Of a DNA stretch of 64,000 nucleotides, positions 24,286 to 33,074 are shown in pieces (the stretch's first letter is position 1; each line of letters begins with the position of its first letter). The notes beneath the pieces were generated by a model that had not been told where the DNA came from, ran no database searches, and was given only the letters and a program-made list of their open reading frames with translations. Position numbers and translations under genes: made by a program. Location: positions 1-64,000 of the forward strand of contig NZ_AMGO01000047.1 in the NCBI RefSeq assembly GCF_000299575.1, given 5' to 3'. This DNA comes from Oceaniovalibus guishaninsula JLT2003. GTDB taxonomy: Bacteria > Pseudomonadota > Alphaproteobacteria > Rhodobacterales > Rhodobacteraceae.

Positions 24286-25346
24286 ACGTCGAGCCCGCGC
24301 GCGGCCTTCGCTATCCCTGGGACGAGCCGCCCCCGCACGGCGAGCCCCGGCTTGTGGCGCCCGGCATCGAATGGCTGCGCCTGCCGCTGCCCATGGCGCT
24401 GGACCATGTGAATTGCTGGCTGCTGGACGACGCGGACGGGCTGTGCGTCGTCGATACCGGCTTCGACACGCGAAAGACCCGCGATTTGTGGCGCAGGGCG
24501 CTGGACGGGCGGCGCGTCGCGCGGGTGCTGGTAACGCATCATCATCCCGACCATGTCGGCCTTGCGGGCTGGTTCCAGCAGGAACACGGCGCCGAACTGC
24601 TGATGTCGCGCACCGCATGGCTGATGGCGCGGATGCTGCGCCTGGACGAGCAGGATCGCCCGACGCCCGAAACCGTCGCCTTCTGGAAAGGCGCGGGGAT
24701 GGACGCCGCGGTTCTGCAACAGCGCATGGCCAAACGACCGTTCAATTTCGCCGATGTCGTCACGGCGCTGCCGGTGGGGTTCCGCCGACTGACGGAAGGC
24801 CAGACGCTGCGGATCGGCGCGCGGGACTGGACGATCCGCATGGGAAACGGCCATGCGCCGGCCCATGCGACGCTATGGACCGACGGCATCGTGCTGGGCG
24901 GGGATCAATTGCTGCCCTCGATCTCGCCCAATCTGGGGGTTTACGCGACCGAGCCCGAGGCCGATCCGGTCGCGGACTGGCTGCATTCGTGCGAACGGCT
25001 GATGGCGTTCGCGGCCGACGGCCAGCTTGTCCTGCCGGGCCACAAGCTGCCGTTCACCGGGCTGCCGCTGCGGCTGCGGCAACTGATCGACAACCATCGC
25101 GGCGCGCTTGCCCGGCTCGAATCGCATCTGTCGATCCCGCGCACGGCGGCGGATTGTTTCGTGCCGCTGTTCAGGCGGCAGATCGAAGGCGGACAATACG
25201 GCCTTGCTTTGGTCGAGGCGCTGGCCCATTGCCAGCATCTGTTCCACGCGGGCCGGGCAACGCGGACAAGGCGCGAAGACGGCGCGTGGCTCTATCGGGC
25301 GAACGGGGCCCTTTCGACCGGTGACACCTTGCGCGGGATCGTCTAG
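24282..25346 (+). CDS. MBL-fold metallo-hydrolase
   Basis: A 354-residue metallo-beta-lactamase fold protein. The zinc motif THHHPDHVGLAGWF lies near residue 86, with later ligand candidates in GNGHAPAHATLW near 190 and VLPGHKLPFTGLPL near 248. The N-terminal WLLDDADGLCVVDTGFDT is the usual strand before the active site. The C-terminal region (about 270-354) is helical, as in thioesterase-like members. The start is GTG overlapping the acyl-CoA dehydrogenase stop, so it may hydrolyse a thioester or related product of that pathway; this is inference from context. Confidence 0.88.
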   Translation: MNVEPARGLRYPWDEPPPHGEPRLVAPGIEWLRLPLPMALDHVNCWLLDDADGLCVVDTGFDTRKTRDLWRRALDGRRVARVLVTHHHPDHVGLAGWFQQEHGAELLMSRTAWLMARMLRLDEQDRPTPETVAFWKGAGMDAAVLQQRMAKRPFNFADVVTALPVGFRRLTEGQTLRIGARDWTIRMGNGHAPAHATLWTDGIVLGGDQLLPSISPNLGVYATEPEADPVADWLHSCERLMAFAADGQLVLPGHKLPFTGLPLRLRQLIDNHRGALARLESHLSIPRTAADCFVPLFRRQIEGGQYGLALVEALAHCQHLFHAGRATRTRREDGAWLYRANGALSTGDTLRGIV

Positions 25347-25377
25347 GAAGCCTTCGCAGGACATGCAGGAGCGGACG

Positions 25378-25524
25378 ATGGACAGCGAAAGCCGGGGAAA
25401 CCTCGAGCGGATCACCGATCTGGAGGAGCACGAGCGCACCTTCGCCGGTTTCATCTGGTGGGTCTCGCGCGTGACCGTCGCGATCATCGTGATCCTGATC
25501 CTCATCGCCCTGATCAACGGCTGA
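25378..25524 (+). CDS. aa3-type cytochrome c oxidase subunit IV-like peptide
   Basis: A 48-residue single-span membrane protein. A polar N-terminus is followed by EEHERTFAGFIWWVSRVTV and a hydrophobic helix ending LIALING. The pattern E-x2-E-K/R-T-F-x-G-F-I before one helix is that of the small subunit IV of alphaproteobacterial aa3 oxidases, best known in Paracoccus and Rhodobacter. AGGAGCG lies 6 nt upstream of the ATG. It is not beside other cox genes, which is usual for this subunit. Its stop overlaps the following lipoprotein start. Confidence 0.82.
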   Translation: MDSESRGNLERITDLEEHERTFAGFIWWVSRVTVAIIVILILIALING

Positions 25525-26135
25525 TGCAGCGCCGCGCCGTGCTGGCGGGCCTTGCGCTGGGCGCGCTGGGGGCTTGCGGCAATACCGCCTTCTACGATCC
25601 GCTGCCCGAAGTCACCCGCCGCGCCTATTCGGATGGCGGCGACACGTCGCTGACGCTTTACACCGTCATCGCCCGGCGTAACCGGGGCGGCGCGCATACC
25701 GGCCTGCTGATCGACGGGTCGCAACGGGTGATCTGGGATCCTGCGGGGACGTTCCGGCATCCGCACGTCCCGGAACGGGGCGATCTGCTTTACGGTATCA
25801 CGCCGCTGATCCAGCGCGTCTATATCGATTATCACGCACGCGAAACCTATGACATGGTCGAGCAGACGGTTGCCGTTCCGCCCGAAACGGCCGAACAGGC
25901 GATCCGCTTGGCGGCCGCGAACGGCCCAGCCTCGAATGCCACCTGCGCGCGCGAGACCAGCGCCATCCTGCGGCAATTGCCGGGCTTCGGGTCCATCCGG
26001 CGAACCTGGTATCCGAAGGCCCTGATGGAGGATTTTGGCCGCCTGCCCGGCGTGACCGAGCGCATCATCACGGACGACGACGCGGACGACAATCACAATG
26101 TCATCTTCGAATACGTTCCCGGCACCGGCGGCTGA
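25524..26135 (+). CDS. Conserved hypothetical lipoprotein
   Basis: A 203-residue protein starting MQRRAVLAGLALGALGACGN, a lipoprotein signal with lipobox LGAC and a twin-arginine-like RR. The mature part includes SLTLYTVIARRNRGGAHTGL, VIWDPAGTFRHP, and CARETSAILRQLPGF. Histidines and a cysteine in those positions recall NlpC/P60-like or DUF4105-like domains, but I cannot place it in a family with confidence. The ATG overlaps the preceding stop (TGATG). It ends 3 bp before the stop of the convergent azlD. Confidence 0.75.
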   Translation: MQRRAVLAGLALGALGACGNTAFYDPLPEVTRRAYSDGGDTSLTLYTVIARRNRGGAHTGLLIDGSQRVIWDPAGTFRHPHVPERGDLLYGITPLIQRVYIDYHARETYDMVEQTVAVPPETAEQAIRLAAANGPASNATCARETSAILRQLPGFGSIRRTWYPKALMEDFGRLPGVTERIITDDDADDNHNVIFEYVPGTGG

Positions 26136-26138
26136 CGT

Positions 26139-26468
26139 TCAACCGAGCATCCACAGCATCGCATAAAGGGTGATCGCCCCGGCCCCGATCGCGGCCAGCA
26201 CGTTGCGCGTGGCGATGCCGACGGCCAGCGTCGCCAGAGCGGCCAGCCCGCGCGCCGGATCGAACTGGCCATCCGTCGCCGCGGGAGACAGGATCAGCGG
26301 CGCGACGATGCCGGGAATGACCGCGACAGGCGTATAACGCAACAGCCGCAGGACCAGCGGCGGCATGGCGCGCCTGCCGATCAACCCCAGAAACGAGAAC
26401 CGGATCAGGAATGTGCCGGCCCCCAGCGCCCCGATGACCAGCCAGATTTCGCCCGCGCTCAGGTCCAT
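26139..26468 (-). CDS. azlD: AzlD branched-chain amino acid export subunit
   Basis: A 109-residue inner-membrane protein with three to four hydrophobic helices. It contains GTFLIRFSFLGLIGRRAMP near residue 17 and LLRYTPVAVIPGIVAPLIL near residue 42, both typical of AzlD. It works with AzlC to export branched-chain amino acids and analogues such as azaleucine. It overlaps the azlC 3' end by 10 bp. No azlB-type Lrp regulator is adjacent. Confidence 0.92.
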   Translation of the reverse strand: MDLSAGEIWLVIGALGAGTFLIRFSFLGLIGRRAMPPLVLRLLRYTPVAVIPGIVAPLILSPAATDGQFDPARGLAALATLAVGIATRNVLAAIGAGAITLYAMLWMLG

Positions 26469-27169
26469 CGCCGTTCCGCCCAAACCTCGGTCGCCGCACC
26501 GGCGCACATCGCGCCCGCCCCTGCCAGAAGCAGCCCCGTGCCGGGGGGCATCCCGGCCAGCGCCAGGGCCAGCACGATGGACGTGCCCGCGGCGACCAGA
26601 TGTGCCGGGGTCCGCAGCATCGGGCCGATCAGCGCGATGAACGTGATCGGCAGCGCGAAGTCCAGCGCCCAGCTTTCGGGAATGTTCGATCCGGCCAGCG
26701 CGCCGATCAGCGTGAACAGATACCATCCCGGTCCGATGGGCGTGGCGATGCCCAGAAACGTGGCCACCCGTTCGCGCACCGACATCGCGGGGCGGCGTTC
26801 GTATTCGGTCACGGCGGCGGCATAGCTTTGGTCGAAGTTGAGATACGAGATCAGCGCCCGCTGCCACAGCGGTGCCTCGCCCAGCCAGGGCACCAGCGCG
26901 GCCGAATACATCGCCATGCGCAGGTTGACGGCCAGTCCGGTGGCGAGGATCGCCCAGACGGACGCATCCTCGACCATCATCTGCAACGCGGCGAATTGCG
27001 ACGCCCCGGCGATGACCAGCGCCGAGAAGGCCATCGTTTCCAGCAGCGGCAGGCCCGCTTCGGTCGCCACGACGCCGAATAGCATGGCGAACGGCCCCAC
27101 GACCAGCAGGAATGGCAGCGCCAGCACGACCCCGCGCCAATAGGCGCTTTTGGTGGTGGAGCCTGCCAT
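26459..27169 (-). CDS. azlC: AzlC family branched-chain amino acid exporter
   Basis: A 236-residue membrane protein of the AzlC family. Characteristic stretches are GPFAMLFGVVATEAGL near residue 25, VIAGASQFAALQMM near 52, and VNLRMAMYSAALVPWLGEAP near 81, with further helices to the end. It forms the larger subunit of the AzlCD exporter. Transcription is divergent from mobA across about 86 bp that probably hold both promoters. Nothing unusual is visible in the protein. Confidence 0.93.
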   Translation of the reverse strand: MAGSTTKSAYWRGVVLALPFLLVVGPFAMLFGVVATEAGLPLLETMAFSALVIAGASQFAALQMMVEDASVWAILATGLAVNLRMAMYSAALVPWLGEAPLWQRALISYLNFDQSYAAAVTEYERRPAMSVRERVATFLGIATPIGPGWYLFTLIGALAGSNIPESWALDFALPITFIALIGPMLRTPAHLVAAGTSIVLALALAGMPPGTGLLLAGAGAMCAGAATEVWAERRWT

Positions 27170-27255
27170 CGCGCCGTCCTATCCTGCCGCCGACCCTTTC
27201 CCATTGCCGCAGCCCCCGAGGAACTTCAAATGCAATCTGGCATCGCGGGGACGGG

Positions 27256-27840
27256 ATGAAGGCGCCGTTCGGAGTCATTCTGGCGGGGGGGCGCGCGACC
27301 CGCATGGGCGGCGGCGACAAGGCGCTGCTGCGGCTGGGACCGGCCACGATCCTCGATCATGTGATCGACCGTCTTGCGCCGCAGGTCGGCCGCCTGGCCC
27401 TGAATGCGAACGGCGATCCGGCCCGTTTCGCCGCTTGGGGATTGCCAGTCCTTCCCGACGATCCGCCCGACTTCGCGGGGCCGCTGGCGGGTATTCTGGC
27501 GGGACTCGACTGGGCGGCCGCCCAGGGCGCGGACCATATCGTGACGGCGGCGGGCGATACCCCGTTCCTGCCGTGCGATCTGGTGCCACGCCTACAGCTT
27601 GCGGCCGGAACGCGGCCCGTGGCGCTGGCGGCTAGCGCGACGGGGCGGCACCCGACCTTCGGCCTCTGGTCGGTGGCGCTGCGCGATGATCTGCGATCCG
27701 CTTTGGCGGAAGGCATGCGCAAGGTATCGCATGGGGCGGACCTGCACGACGCGGCAACGGCGACGTTCGCCGACGATGAGGCGTTCTTCAACGTCAATAC
27801 GCCCGACGACCTGGATCGCGCGCGGGCGATGCTGGGCTGA
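27256..27840 (+). CDS. mobA: Molybdenum cofactor guanylyltransferase
   Basis: Joins GMP to molybdopterin to form the guanine dinucleotide cofactor needed by DMSO reductase-family enzymes. The 194-residue protein has the nucleotidyltransferase signature VILAGGRATRMGGGDKALL at residues 7-25, then NANGDPARF, PDDPPDFAGPLAGILAGLDW near 68 and AAGDTPFLPCDLV near 98. It is followed after 3 bp by a gene found beside mobA in related bacteria. With moaD, moaE and moaB it completes four cofactor genes in this window. Confidence 0.94.
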   Translation: MKAPFGVILAGGRATRMGGGDKALLRLGPATILDHVIDRLAPQVGRLALNANGDPARFAAWGLPVLPDDPPDFAGPLAGILAGLDWAAAQGADHIVTAAGDTPFLPCDLVPRLQLAAGTRPVALAASATGRHPTFGLWSVALRDDLRSALAEGMRKVSHGADLHDAATATFADDEAFFNVNTPDDLDRARAMLG

Positions 27841-27843
27841 ACC

Positions 27844-28737
27844 GTGCGCCAGGGGTCCGCCTTCGATACCGTCGCCGTCATCGACTGGTCGGGCGGCGGG
27901 GACCGGGGATCGCGCCCTTGCGCCGATGCGATCTGGGCCGGATGCGTCAGGGACGGGCGTGCCGATGCCCCCCTCTATCTGCGCAGCCGGGCCGTCGCCT
28001 GGGATTGGCTGACGACGTTCCTAGAAGGCGAGGCGCGCCTGAACCGACGCAGCCTGGTCTGCTTCGACTTTCCGTTCGCGCCGCCCGCCGGGCTGACGCG
28101 CGCGCTGACCGGCGCCGAGGATTCGCTGGCGCTTTGGGATCTGCTGGCGGCGCGCTTCGACGATCTAAGGGAAGGCGAGGACCGGTTTCATGTCGCGGCG
28201 GGCCTGAACGCGCTCTTTCCCGGCGAGGGGCCGTTCTGGTTCAATGGCCGTCGCGGCGACATCCCCGGCCTTCCGCGGCGCAAGCCCGCGACGCTGCCGC
28301 CGGGGCTGGCACGCATGCGCAAGGTCGAAACCCTGGCGCCCGGCACCTTCGCCATCTGGCAGATGGGCGGTCAGGGTGCCGTCGGATCGCAGGCCCTGAC
28401 CGGAATGGCCTTCCTGTCGCGCCTGCGCCGACGGCTGGCCGGCATCCGCGTCTGGCCGTTCCAGCCGGATGAGGGACGGGTCCTGCTGGCCGAAGTCTGG
28501 CCGTCCCTGCTGCGCGATGACGTGCGCAAGCGTTCTGCCGATCCGGCGCTGCCGCCGATCAGGGATGCGGTGCAGGTGGCGGTGCTGTCCCAGGCGCTCT
28601 GGCGGATGCAGGTCGAGGAGACGCTGGCAGGCGCGCTGGCGGCGGGGGGCGAAGGGGGCGGCGAAGGCTGGATCCTGGGCGTGGGGGCCGAGGATGCGCT
28701 GCGGCGCGCGGCGCGGGTCAGTTCGTGCCGGACGTGA
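27844..28737 (+). CDS. Conserved mobA-linked hypothetical protein
   Basis: A 297-residue cytoplasmic protein starting with GTG 3 bp after the mobA stop. FDTVAVIDWSGGGDRGSRP at the N-terminus and SLVCFDFPFAPPAG near residue 72 place acidic residues at strand ends as in RNase H-like folds of the DUF429 type; this match is tentative. RKVETLAPGTFAIWQMGGQG and VWPSLLRDDVRK are other conserved-looking stretches. Homologues are sometimes labelled molybdopterin guanine dinucleotide synthesis protein because of the location, but no such activity is shown. Its 3' end overlaps the convergent zinc-ribbon gene by 20 bp. Confidence 0.72.
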   Translation: MRQGSAFDTVAVIDWSGGGDRGSRPCADAIWAGCVRDGRADAPLYLRSRAVAWDWLTTFLEGEARLNRRSLVCFDFPFAPPAGLTRALTGAEDSLALWDLLAARFDDLREGEDRFHVAAGLNALFPGEGPFWFNGRRGDIPGLPRRKPATLPPGLARMRKVETLAPGTFAIWQMGGQGAVGSQALTGMAFLSRLRRRLAGIRVWPFQPDEGRVLLAEVWPSLLRDDVRKRSADPALPPIRDAVQVAVLSQALWRMQVEETLAGALAAGGEGGGEGWILGVGAEDALRRAARVSSCRT

Positions 28738-29329
28738 CGCCGCGCAACCAGCCATCCAGCGTCAGACGCAGGGCGTCGATCCGGTCGGCATAGGCCGACA
28801 GCGTGGGTTCGGCGGCGGGAATTGCGCGGGACAGGTCCGCCACGAAGAGATAGACCGCGCCCAGAACCAGCGCGATCAGCAGCACCGCCACGAAGCCCAG
28901 CCAGAAACCGCGCCTGCCGGACGGGGCGTCGCCCTTTTCCGTTTCCCTCGGTGTCAGGGTCGATCCGATCGCGTCGGCATCGGGCAGCGCGCCTTCCGCG
29001 GCGCTCGGCGGGGGCGGCGCGGCGGGCGCGGGCGGGCTGGCGTCTTGCGACTTTGGCGCGCCGCGGGTTTCGCCGGCCGCCATCGCCGCCATCGCGGCAC
29101 GGCGGCGGCGGCGGGCGGCGGCCTCGCGCTCGGCCTCTTCGCGCAGGATGGTTCTTGTGCGGGGGTCGAGTTCGCGCTGGGGCAGGTCCGGTTCGGGCGA
29201 TGACGCGGCAACAGGGCGCTGAAACCAGGTGTGATCGCAGGCCGAACATTCCACGTCGCGGCCGGCGGGCGGGATCACCGCCTCGTCCACCTCGTATTCG
29301 GCCCGGCAGTTCGGACAGGTCAGCCGCAT
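28718..29329 (-). CDS. Zinc-ribbon membrane protein
   Basis: A 203-residue protein. The first 40 residues form an MJ0042-type zinc ribbon (MRLTCPNCRAEYEVDE, then DVECSACDHTWFQ) with four cysteines for one zinc. A low-complexity Arg/Ala/Pro-rich stretch spans about 45-130. One transmembrane helix follows (FWLGFVAVLLIALVLGAVYL, about 143-163), and a short domain lies beyond the membrane. Proteins of this layout are widespread in Alphaproteobacteria, but their role is unknown. The ATG is chosen because the zinc ribbon begins there. It diverges from plsC. Confidence 0.82.
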   Translation of the reverse strand: MRLTCPNCRAEYEVDEAVIPPAGRDVECSACDHTWFQRPVAASSPEPDLPQRELDPRTRTILREEAEREAAARRRRRAAMAAMAAGETRGAPKSQDASPPAPAAPPPPSAAEGALPDADAIGSTLTPRETEKGDAPSGRRGFWLGFVAVLLIALVLGAVYLFVADLSRAIPAAEPTLSAYADRIDALRLTLDGWLRGVTSGTN

Positions 29330-29482
29330 TCGTCGATCACTCCGGCCCAGTCGATGCCCCTGTCTAGCAACGATGCCCCCACGTTCAAGGGCGCCTTGTG
29401 CGCAATCGTTGATGTTCGCGCATGCGTCGGGCAGAAGGGCGGGGTCGGCGGGCCAATCGGGACCGACGGTAACGGGGGTTTC

Positions 29483-30223
29483 ATGCAGCCGATCCAGTAT
29501 CTGAGGTCGCTGATCTATACCGTGCAGGTCTATGCCGCGATGGCGGTGATGGGGCTGTGGTTCGCGCCGCAGGCGATGCTGACCGACGACGGGGCGCTGC
29601 GCGCCTGCCGGGCATGGTGCCGCTATGCGCTGTGGTCGGCGCGCTGGATCGTCGGGATCCGGTCCGAGATCCGGGGAACCGTGCCGCAAGGCGAGGTGAT
29701 GATTGCCGCCAAGCACCAGTCGTTTCTGGACATCATCCTGCTGGTCAGCGTGCTGCCGCGTCCGCGCTTCATCATGAAGCGGGAACTGGTGCGGATGCCG
29801 GTGCTGGGCTGGTTCGCCCTGCGGATCGGCTGCATTCCGGTGGATCGCGGCAAGCGTGGCGCGGCCATCATGCAGATGCTCAAGGACGTGGATGCCGGTC
29901 GGATCGCGGCGGGGCAGCTTATCATCTATCCGCAGGGCACGCGGGTCGCGCCCGGCGCGATCACCCCCTACAAGACCGGCACGGCGATCCTTTACGAACA
30001 ACTGAACCAGCCTTGCGTCCCCGTGGCGGTGAATGTGGGCCTGTTCTGGCCCCGCCACGGGATCCTCAAGCGCAAGGGTCTGGCCGTCGCCGAGTTTCTG
30101 GAAACGATCCCGCCGGGTGTCGAGCGCGGCGCCTTCGCCGCCGACCTGGAAGCGCGGATCGAGGCCCGCAGCGACGCCCTGATGATGGAAGCCGGGTGGT
30201 CGCCCAAGCTGTCGGCAGCCTGA
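29483..30223 (+). CDS. plsC: 1-acyl-sn-glycerol-3-phosphate acyltransferase
   Basis: Acylates lysophosphatidic acid to phosphatidic acid in the inner membrane. The 246-residue protein has one N-terminal hydrophobic segment. The catalytic H-x4-D box AAKHQSFLDI lies near residue 75, FIMKRELVRMPVLGW near 98, IPVDRGKRG near 117 and the substrate-binding IYPQGTR near 151. The start MQPIQYLRSL fits the family and has a purine run upstream. Together with plsY at 9.5 kb it forms the two-step glycerol-3-phosphate acylation route. It converges on accA. Confidence 0.92.
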   Translation: MQPIQYLRSLIYTVQVYAAMAVMGLWFAPQAMLTDDGALRACRAWCRYALWSARWIVGIRSEIRGTVPQGEVMIAAKHQSFLDIILLVSVLPRPRFIMKRELVRMPVLGWFALRIGCIPVDRGKRGAAIMQMLKDVDAGRIAAGQLIIYPQGTRVAPGAITPYKTGTAILYEQLNQPCVPVAVNVGLFWPRHGILKRKGLAVAEFLETIPPGVERGAFAADLEARIEARSDALMMEAGWSPKLSAA

Positions 30224-30305
30224 AGGCACCGGCCGAGACGGTGCGCACGACGCGGCATGTGGTCCAGGCAAGCCCGGCGGTCATGATGCCCCGTCCCAAT
30301 GGGAC

Positions 30306-31268
30306 TCAGGCGGCCAGGCCCTTTGCGCCCATGCCGACGAACTTGGCGCGGCGGCCGGCGATCAGGGCGGCGGGATCCTTGCCCGACAGATCGGCCAGCG
30401 TTTCGGTCAGGGCCTTGCCGATGGCGGCGATGGCGGCCGATGGATCGCGCTGTGCACCGCCCCTGGGTTCGGACACGATGCGGTCGATGACGCCCAGCTT
30501 CTTCAGATCCTGCGCCGTCAGGCGCAGCGCCTCGGCGGCCTCTCGGGTCTTGTCGGCGTCTTTCCACAGGATCGACGCGCACCCTTCAGGCGAGATCACC
30601 GAATAGACGGAATGTTCCAGCATCAGCACGCGGTCGGCGGTGGCGAAGGCGACGGCGCCGCCCGATCCGCCCTCGCCGATGATGGCGCTGACAAGGGGCA
30701 CGCCCAGTTGCAGGCATTTGCGGGTCGATTGGGCGATGGCTTCGGACTGGCCGCGTTCCTCGGCGCCCTTGCCGGGATAGGCCCCCGGCGTATCGACCAG
30801 CGTGACCACGGGCAGGCCGAAGCGATGCGCCAGATCCATCAGCCGGATCGCCTTGCGATAGCCTTCGGGCCGGGCCATGCCGAAATTGTGCACGATCCGC
30901 GTCCGGGTGTCGTTGCCCTTTTCGTGGCCGATGACGACGACCGGGCGGTCGTCCAGCCGCGCAAGCCCGCCGATCACCGCCATGTCGTCGGCGAAGTTGC
31001 GGTCGCCCGCCAGCGGCGTGAATTCCGTGAACAGGGCGTCGATATAGGCGCGGCAATGGGGCCTGTCGGGATGCCGGGCGACCTGGCATTTCTGCCAAGG
31101 CGTCAGGGACTTATAAAGACTGTCCAGCATGGTGCCGGCCTTGCGGTCCAGCGCGGCCGCTTCCTTCTCGACATCGGCGCCGCCTTCGCGCCGGGCCATG
31201 ACGCGCAGCTCCTCGGCCTTGCCCTCGATTTCCGACAAGGGTTTCTCGAAGTCGAGGTAGTGGGTCAT
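30306..31268 (-). CDS. accA: Acetyl-CoA carboxylase carboxyltransferase subunit alpha
   Basis: One half of the carboxyltransferase that moves CO2 from biotin to acetyl-CoA, giving malonyl-CoA. The 320-residue protein starts [17 protein letters not shown]. It carries [14 protein letters not shown] near residue 60, [19 protein letters not shown] near 155, [16 protein letters not shown] near 200 and [17 protein letters not shown] near 225. All are standard for AccA. The gene stands alone, as is common, with accD elsewhere. Between it and plsC is a short GTCCC/GGGAC hairpin that may aid termination. Confidence 0.96.
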   Translation of the reverse strand: MTHYLDFEKPLSEIEGKAEELRVMARREGGADVEKEAAALDRKAGTMLDSLYKSLTPWQKCQVARHPDRPHCRAYIDALFTEFTPLAGDRNFADDMAVIGGLARLDDRPVVVIGHEKGNDTRTRIVHNFGMARPEGYRKAIRLMDLAHRFGLPVVTLVDTPGAYPGKGAEERGQSEAIAQSTRKCLQLGVPLVSAIIGEGGSGGAVAFATADRVLMLEHSVYSVISPEGCASILWKDADKTREAAEALRLTAQDLKKLGVIDRIVSEPRGGAQRDPSAAIAAIGKALTETLADLSGKDPAALIAGRRAKFVGMGAKGLAA

Positions 31269-31338
31269 CGGTCCCCCGGATGCTGCCATGGCGGCCCGTT
31301 ATGACGCGCGCCTTGGCGGGATGCAACGATGCCCGATC

Positions 31339-31929
31339 TCAATGCAGGACCACCGGCAACACCGACAGGACCAGCAGGACCGCCATCGACACGTTGAAGC
31401 TCCGCAGCCGCCCCGGCGCGCCAAGGAAGTGCCGCGCCTGCTGACCGAGCCACGTCCACGCGCTGGCCGAGATGCAGCCGACCGCGAGATAGGTGGCCGC
31501 GATGACAAGAACCGCGCCCGTATCGTTCCCCGCCGCGTAAAGCGTCACCGCCCCCAGCGCCATCGCCCAGGCCTTGGGATTGACCCACTGGAACGCCGAA
31601 GCCTGCAAGAAGCTGAGCGGACGGCCCGTCGGCGCGGCGTTGTCCGGCGCCGAAGCGCGCGCGATCTTGAGCGCGAGCCACGCCAGATAGGCGAGCGAGG
31701 CGGCCGTCAACACCTGTTGCAGCACGGGCCATGCGGCGAAGACCTGCATGACGCCCAGGCCGACGCCGACGATCATCGCGGGAAAGCCGATGGCGACCCC
31801 GGCCATATGCGGCAGGGACCGACGCAGCCCGAAATTGGCGCCCGACGCCATCAGCATCACGTTGTTCGGCCCCGGCGTGATGATCGTCGCGAAGGCGAAA
31901 CCGGCAAGGGCAAGAATATCTGGCATCAT
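31339..31929 (-). CDS. LysE/RhtB family amino acid exporter
   Basis: A 196-residue inner-membrane exporter with about six hydrophobic segments. The LysE-family signature is IITPGPNNVMLMASGANFG near residue 17, followed by GVAIGFPAMIVGVGLG and FQWVNPKAWAMALGAV near 112. Substrates of the family are amino acids or their analogues; which one is not predictable. The ATG could be either of two consecutive methionine codons. It lies between accA and mcl1, all on the minus strand, with gaps of about 60-70 bp. Confidence 0.9.
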   Translation of the reverse strand: MMPDILALAGFAFATIITPGPNNVMLMASGANFGLRRSLPHMAGVAIGFPAMIVGVGLGVMQVFAAWPVLQQVLTAASLAYLAWLALKIARASAPDNAAPTGRPLSFLQASAFQWVNPKAWAMALGAVTLYAAGNDTGAVLVIAATYLAVGCISASAWTWLGQQARHFLGAPGRLRSFNVSMAVLLVLSVLPVVLH

Positions 31930-31989
31930 GGTGCGACACTGGGCCGACCCCGGTGGATTGCCAAGGCTGTTCCGCCGGGGTCGGCTGTC

Positions 31990-32946
31990 TCAGCGGGCGA
32001 TCATCTCGGCCTGCTTCACGATCACCTCGGCCTGCCGGATCGAGGCGAGATCGACCAGACGCCCCTTGTAGACGGCCGCCCCCTGGCCGGTGCGCTTGGC
32101 CTCGTCCATGGCGGCGAGGATCTCGCGCGCTTCGGCCACGGCAGCGTCGGAGGGCGTAAAGACCTCGTTCGCCAGCGCGACCTGCTTGGGATGGATCGCC
32201 CATTTGCCGACCATGCCCAGCGTCGCCGAGCGGCGGGCCTGGGCGCGGAACCCTTCCTCGTCGCTGAAATCGCCGAAAGGGCCGTCCACGGGCAGAACGC
32301 CGTGGGTGCGGCAGGCGGCGACGATGGCGGTCTGCACCCAGTGCCACGGATCCGACCAATAGCGCTGGCCTTCATGCAGCATGTAATAGTTTTCCTGCGT
32401 GCCGCCGATGCCGGTGGTCTGCATCCCCATGCTGGCGGCGAAATCGGCTGCGCCGAGGCTCATCGCCTGAAGGCGCGGCGACGACGCGGCGATGTCCTCG
32501 ACATGGGCAAGGCCGGCGGCGGTCTCGATGATGACCTCAAGTGCCACGCGCTTCTTGCGACCCTTGGCGGCCTCGATCGCCGTGACCAGGGCATCGACGG
32601 CATAGACATCGGCCGCGCAGCCGACCTTGGGAATCATGATCTGGTCGATCCGGTCCGATCCATCCTCGATCAGTTCGACCACGTCGCGATACCAGTAGGG
32701 CGTGTCGAGGCCGTTGATGCGGACGCTGACATGCTTGGTGCCCCAGTCGATGTCGTGGCTGGCGGCGACGATGTTGCGCCGTGCTTCGGCCTTGTCGTCG
32801 GGCGACACGCTGTCTTCCAGGTCGAGGTTCAGCACGTCCGCTTCGCTGGTCGCCATCTTCTCGAACAAGGCGGGGCGCGATCCGGGGCCGAAAAGCTGGC
32901 AGCGGTTCGGACGGGCGGGGGGCTGGGGCTGGACGCGGAAGGACAT
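31990..32946 (-). CDS. mcl1: L-malyl-CoA / beta-methylmalyl-CoA lyase
   Basis: A 318-residue CitE-like lyase that cleaves methylmalyl-CoA to glyoxylate and propionyl-CoA and condenses acetyl-CoA with glyoxylate, two roles in the ethylmalonyl-CoA pathway of acetate assimilation. It begins MSFRVQPQPPARPNRCQLFG, as in Rhodobacter Mcl1. It has ADVLNLDLEDSVSPDDKAEA near residue 37, RINGLDTPYWYRDV near 76, DQIMIPKVG near 100, GAADFAASMGMQTTG near 160 and KWAIHPKQVALANEVF near 240. Acidic metal ligands are present. It is transcribed divergently from the transaminase gene. Confidence 0.95.
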   Translation of the reverse strand: MSFRVQPQPPARPNRCQLFGPGSRPALFEKMATSEADVLNLDLEDSVSPDDKAEARRNIVAASHDIDWGTKHVSVRINGLDTPYWYRDVVELIEDGSDRIDQIMIPKVGCAADVYAVDALVTAIEAAKGRKKRVALEVIIETAAGLAHVEDIAASSPRLQAMSLGAADFAASMGMQTTGIGGTQENYYMLHEGQRYWSDPWHWVQTAIVAACRTHGVLPVDGPFGDFSDEEGFRAQARRSATLGMVGKWAIHPKQVALANEVFTPSDAAVAEAREILAAMDEAKRTGQGAAVYKGRLVDLASIRQAEVIVKQAEMIAR

Positions 32947-33074
32947 GGAACCTCGCAGGATTGACGATTGCCGTTGCGGCATACGCCTAGGCGACCGGGC
33001 CGCGCGCGGCAAGGCATTGGCGCTGGCGGGACCATGCGTTAAGGCGATCCGCGACACCGCCCGAGGATGCGCCA

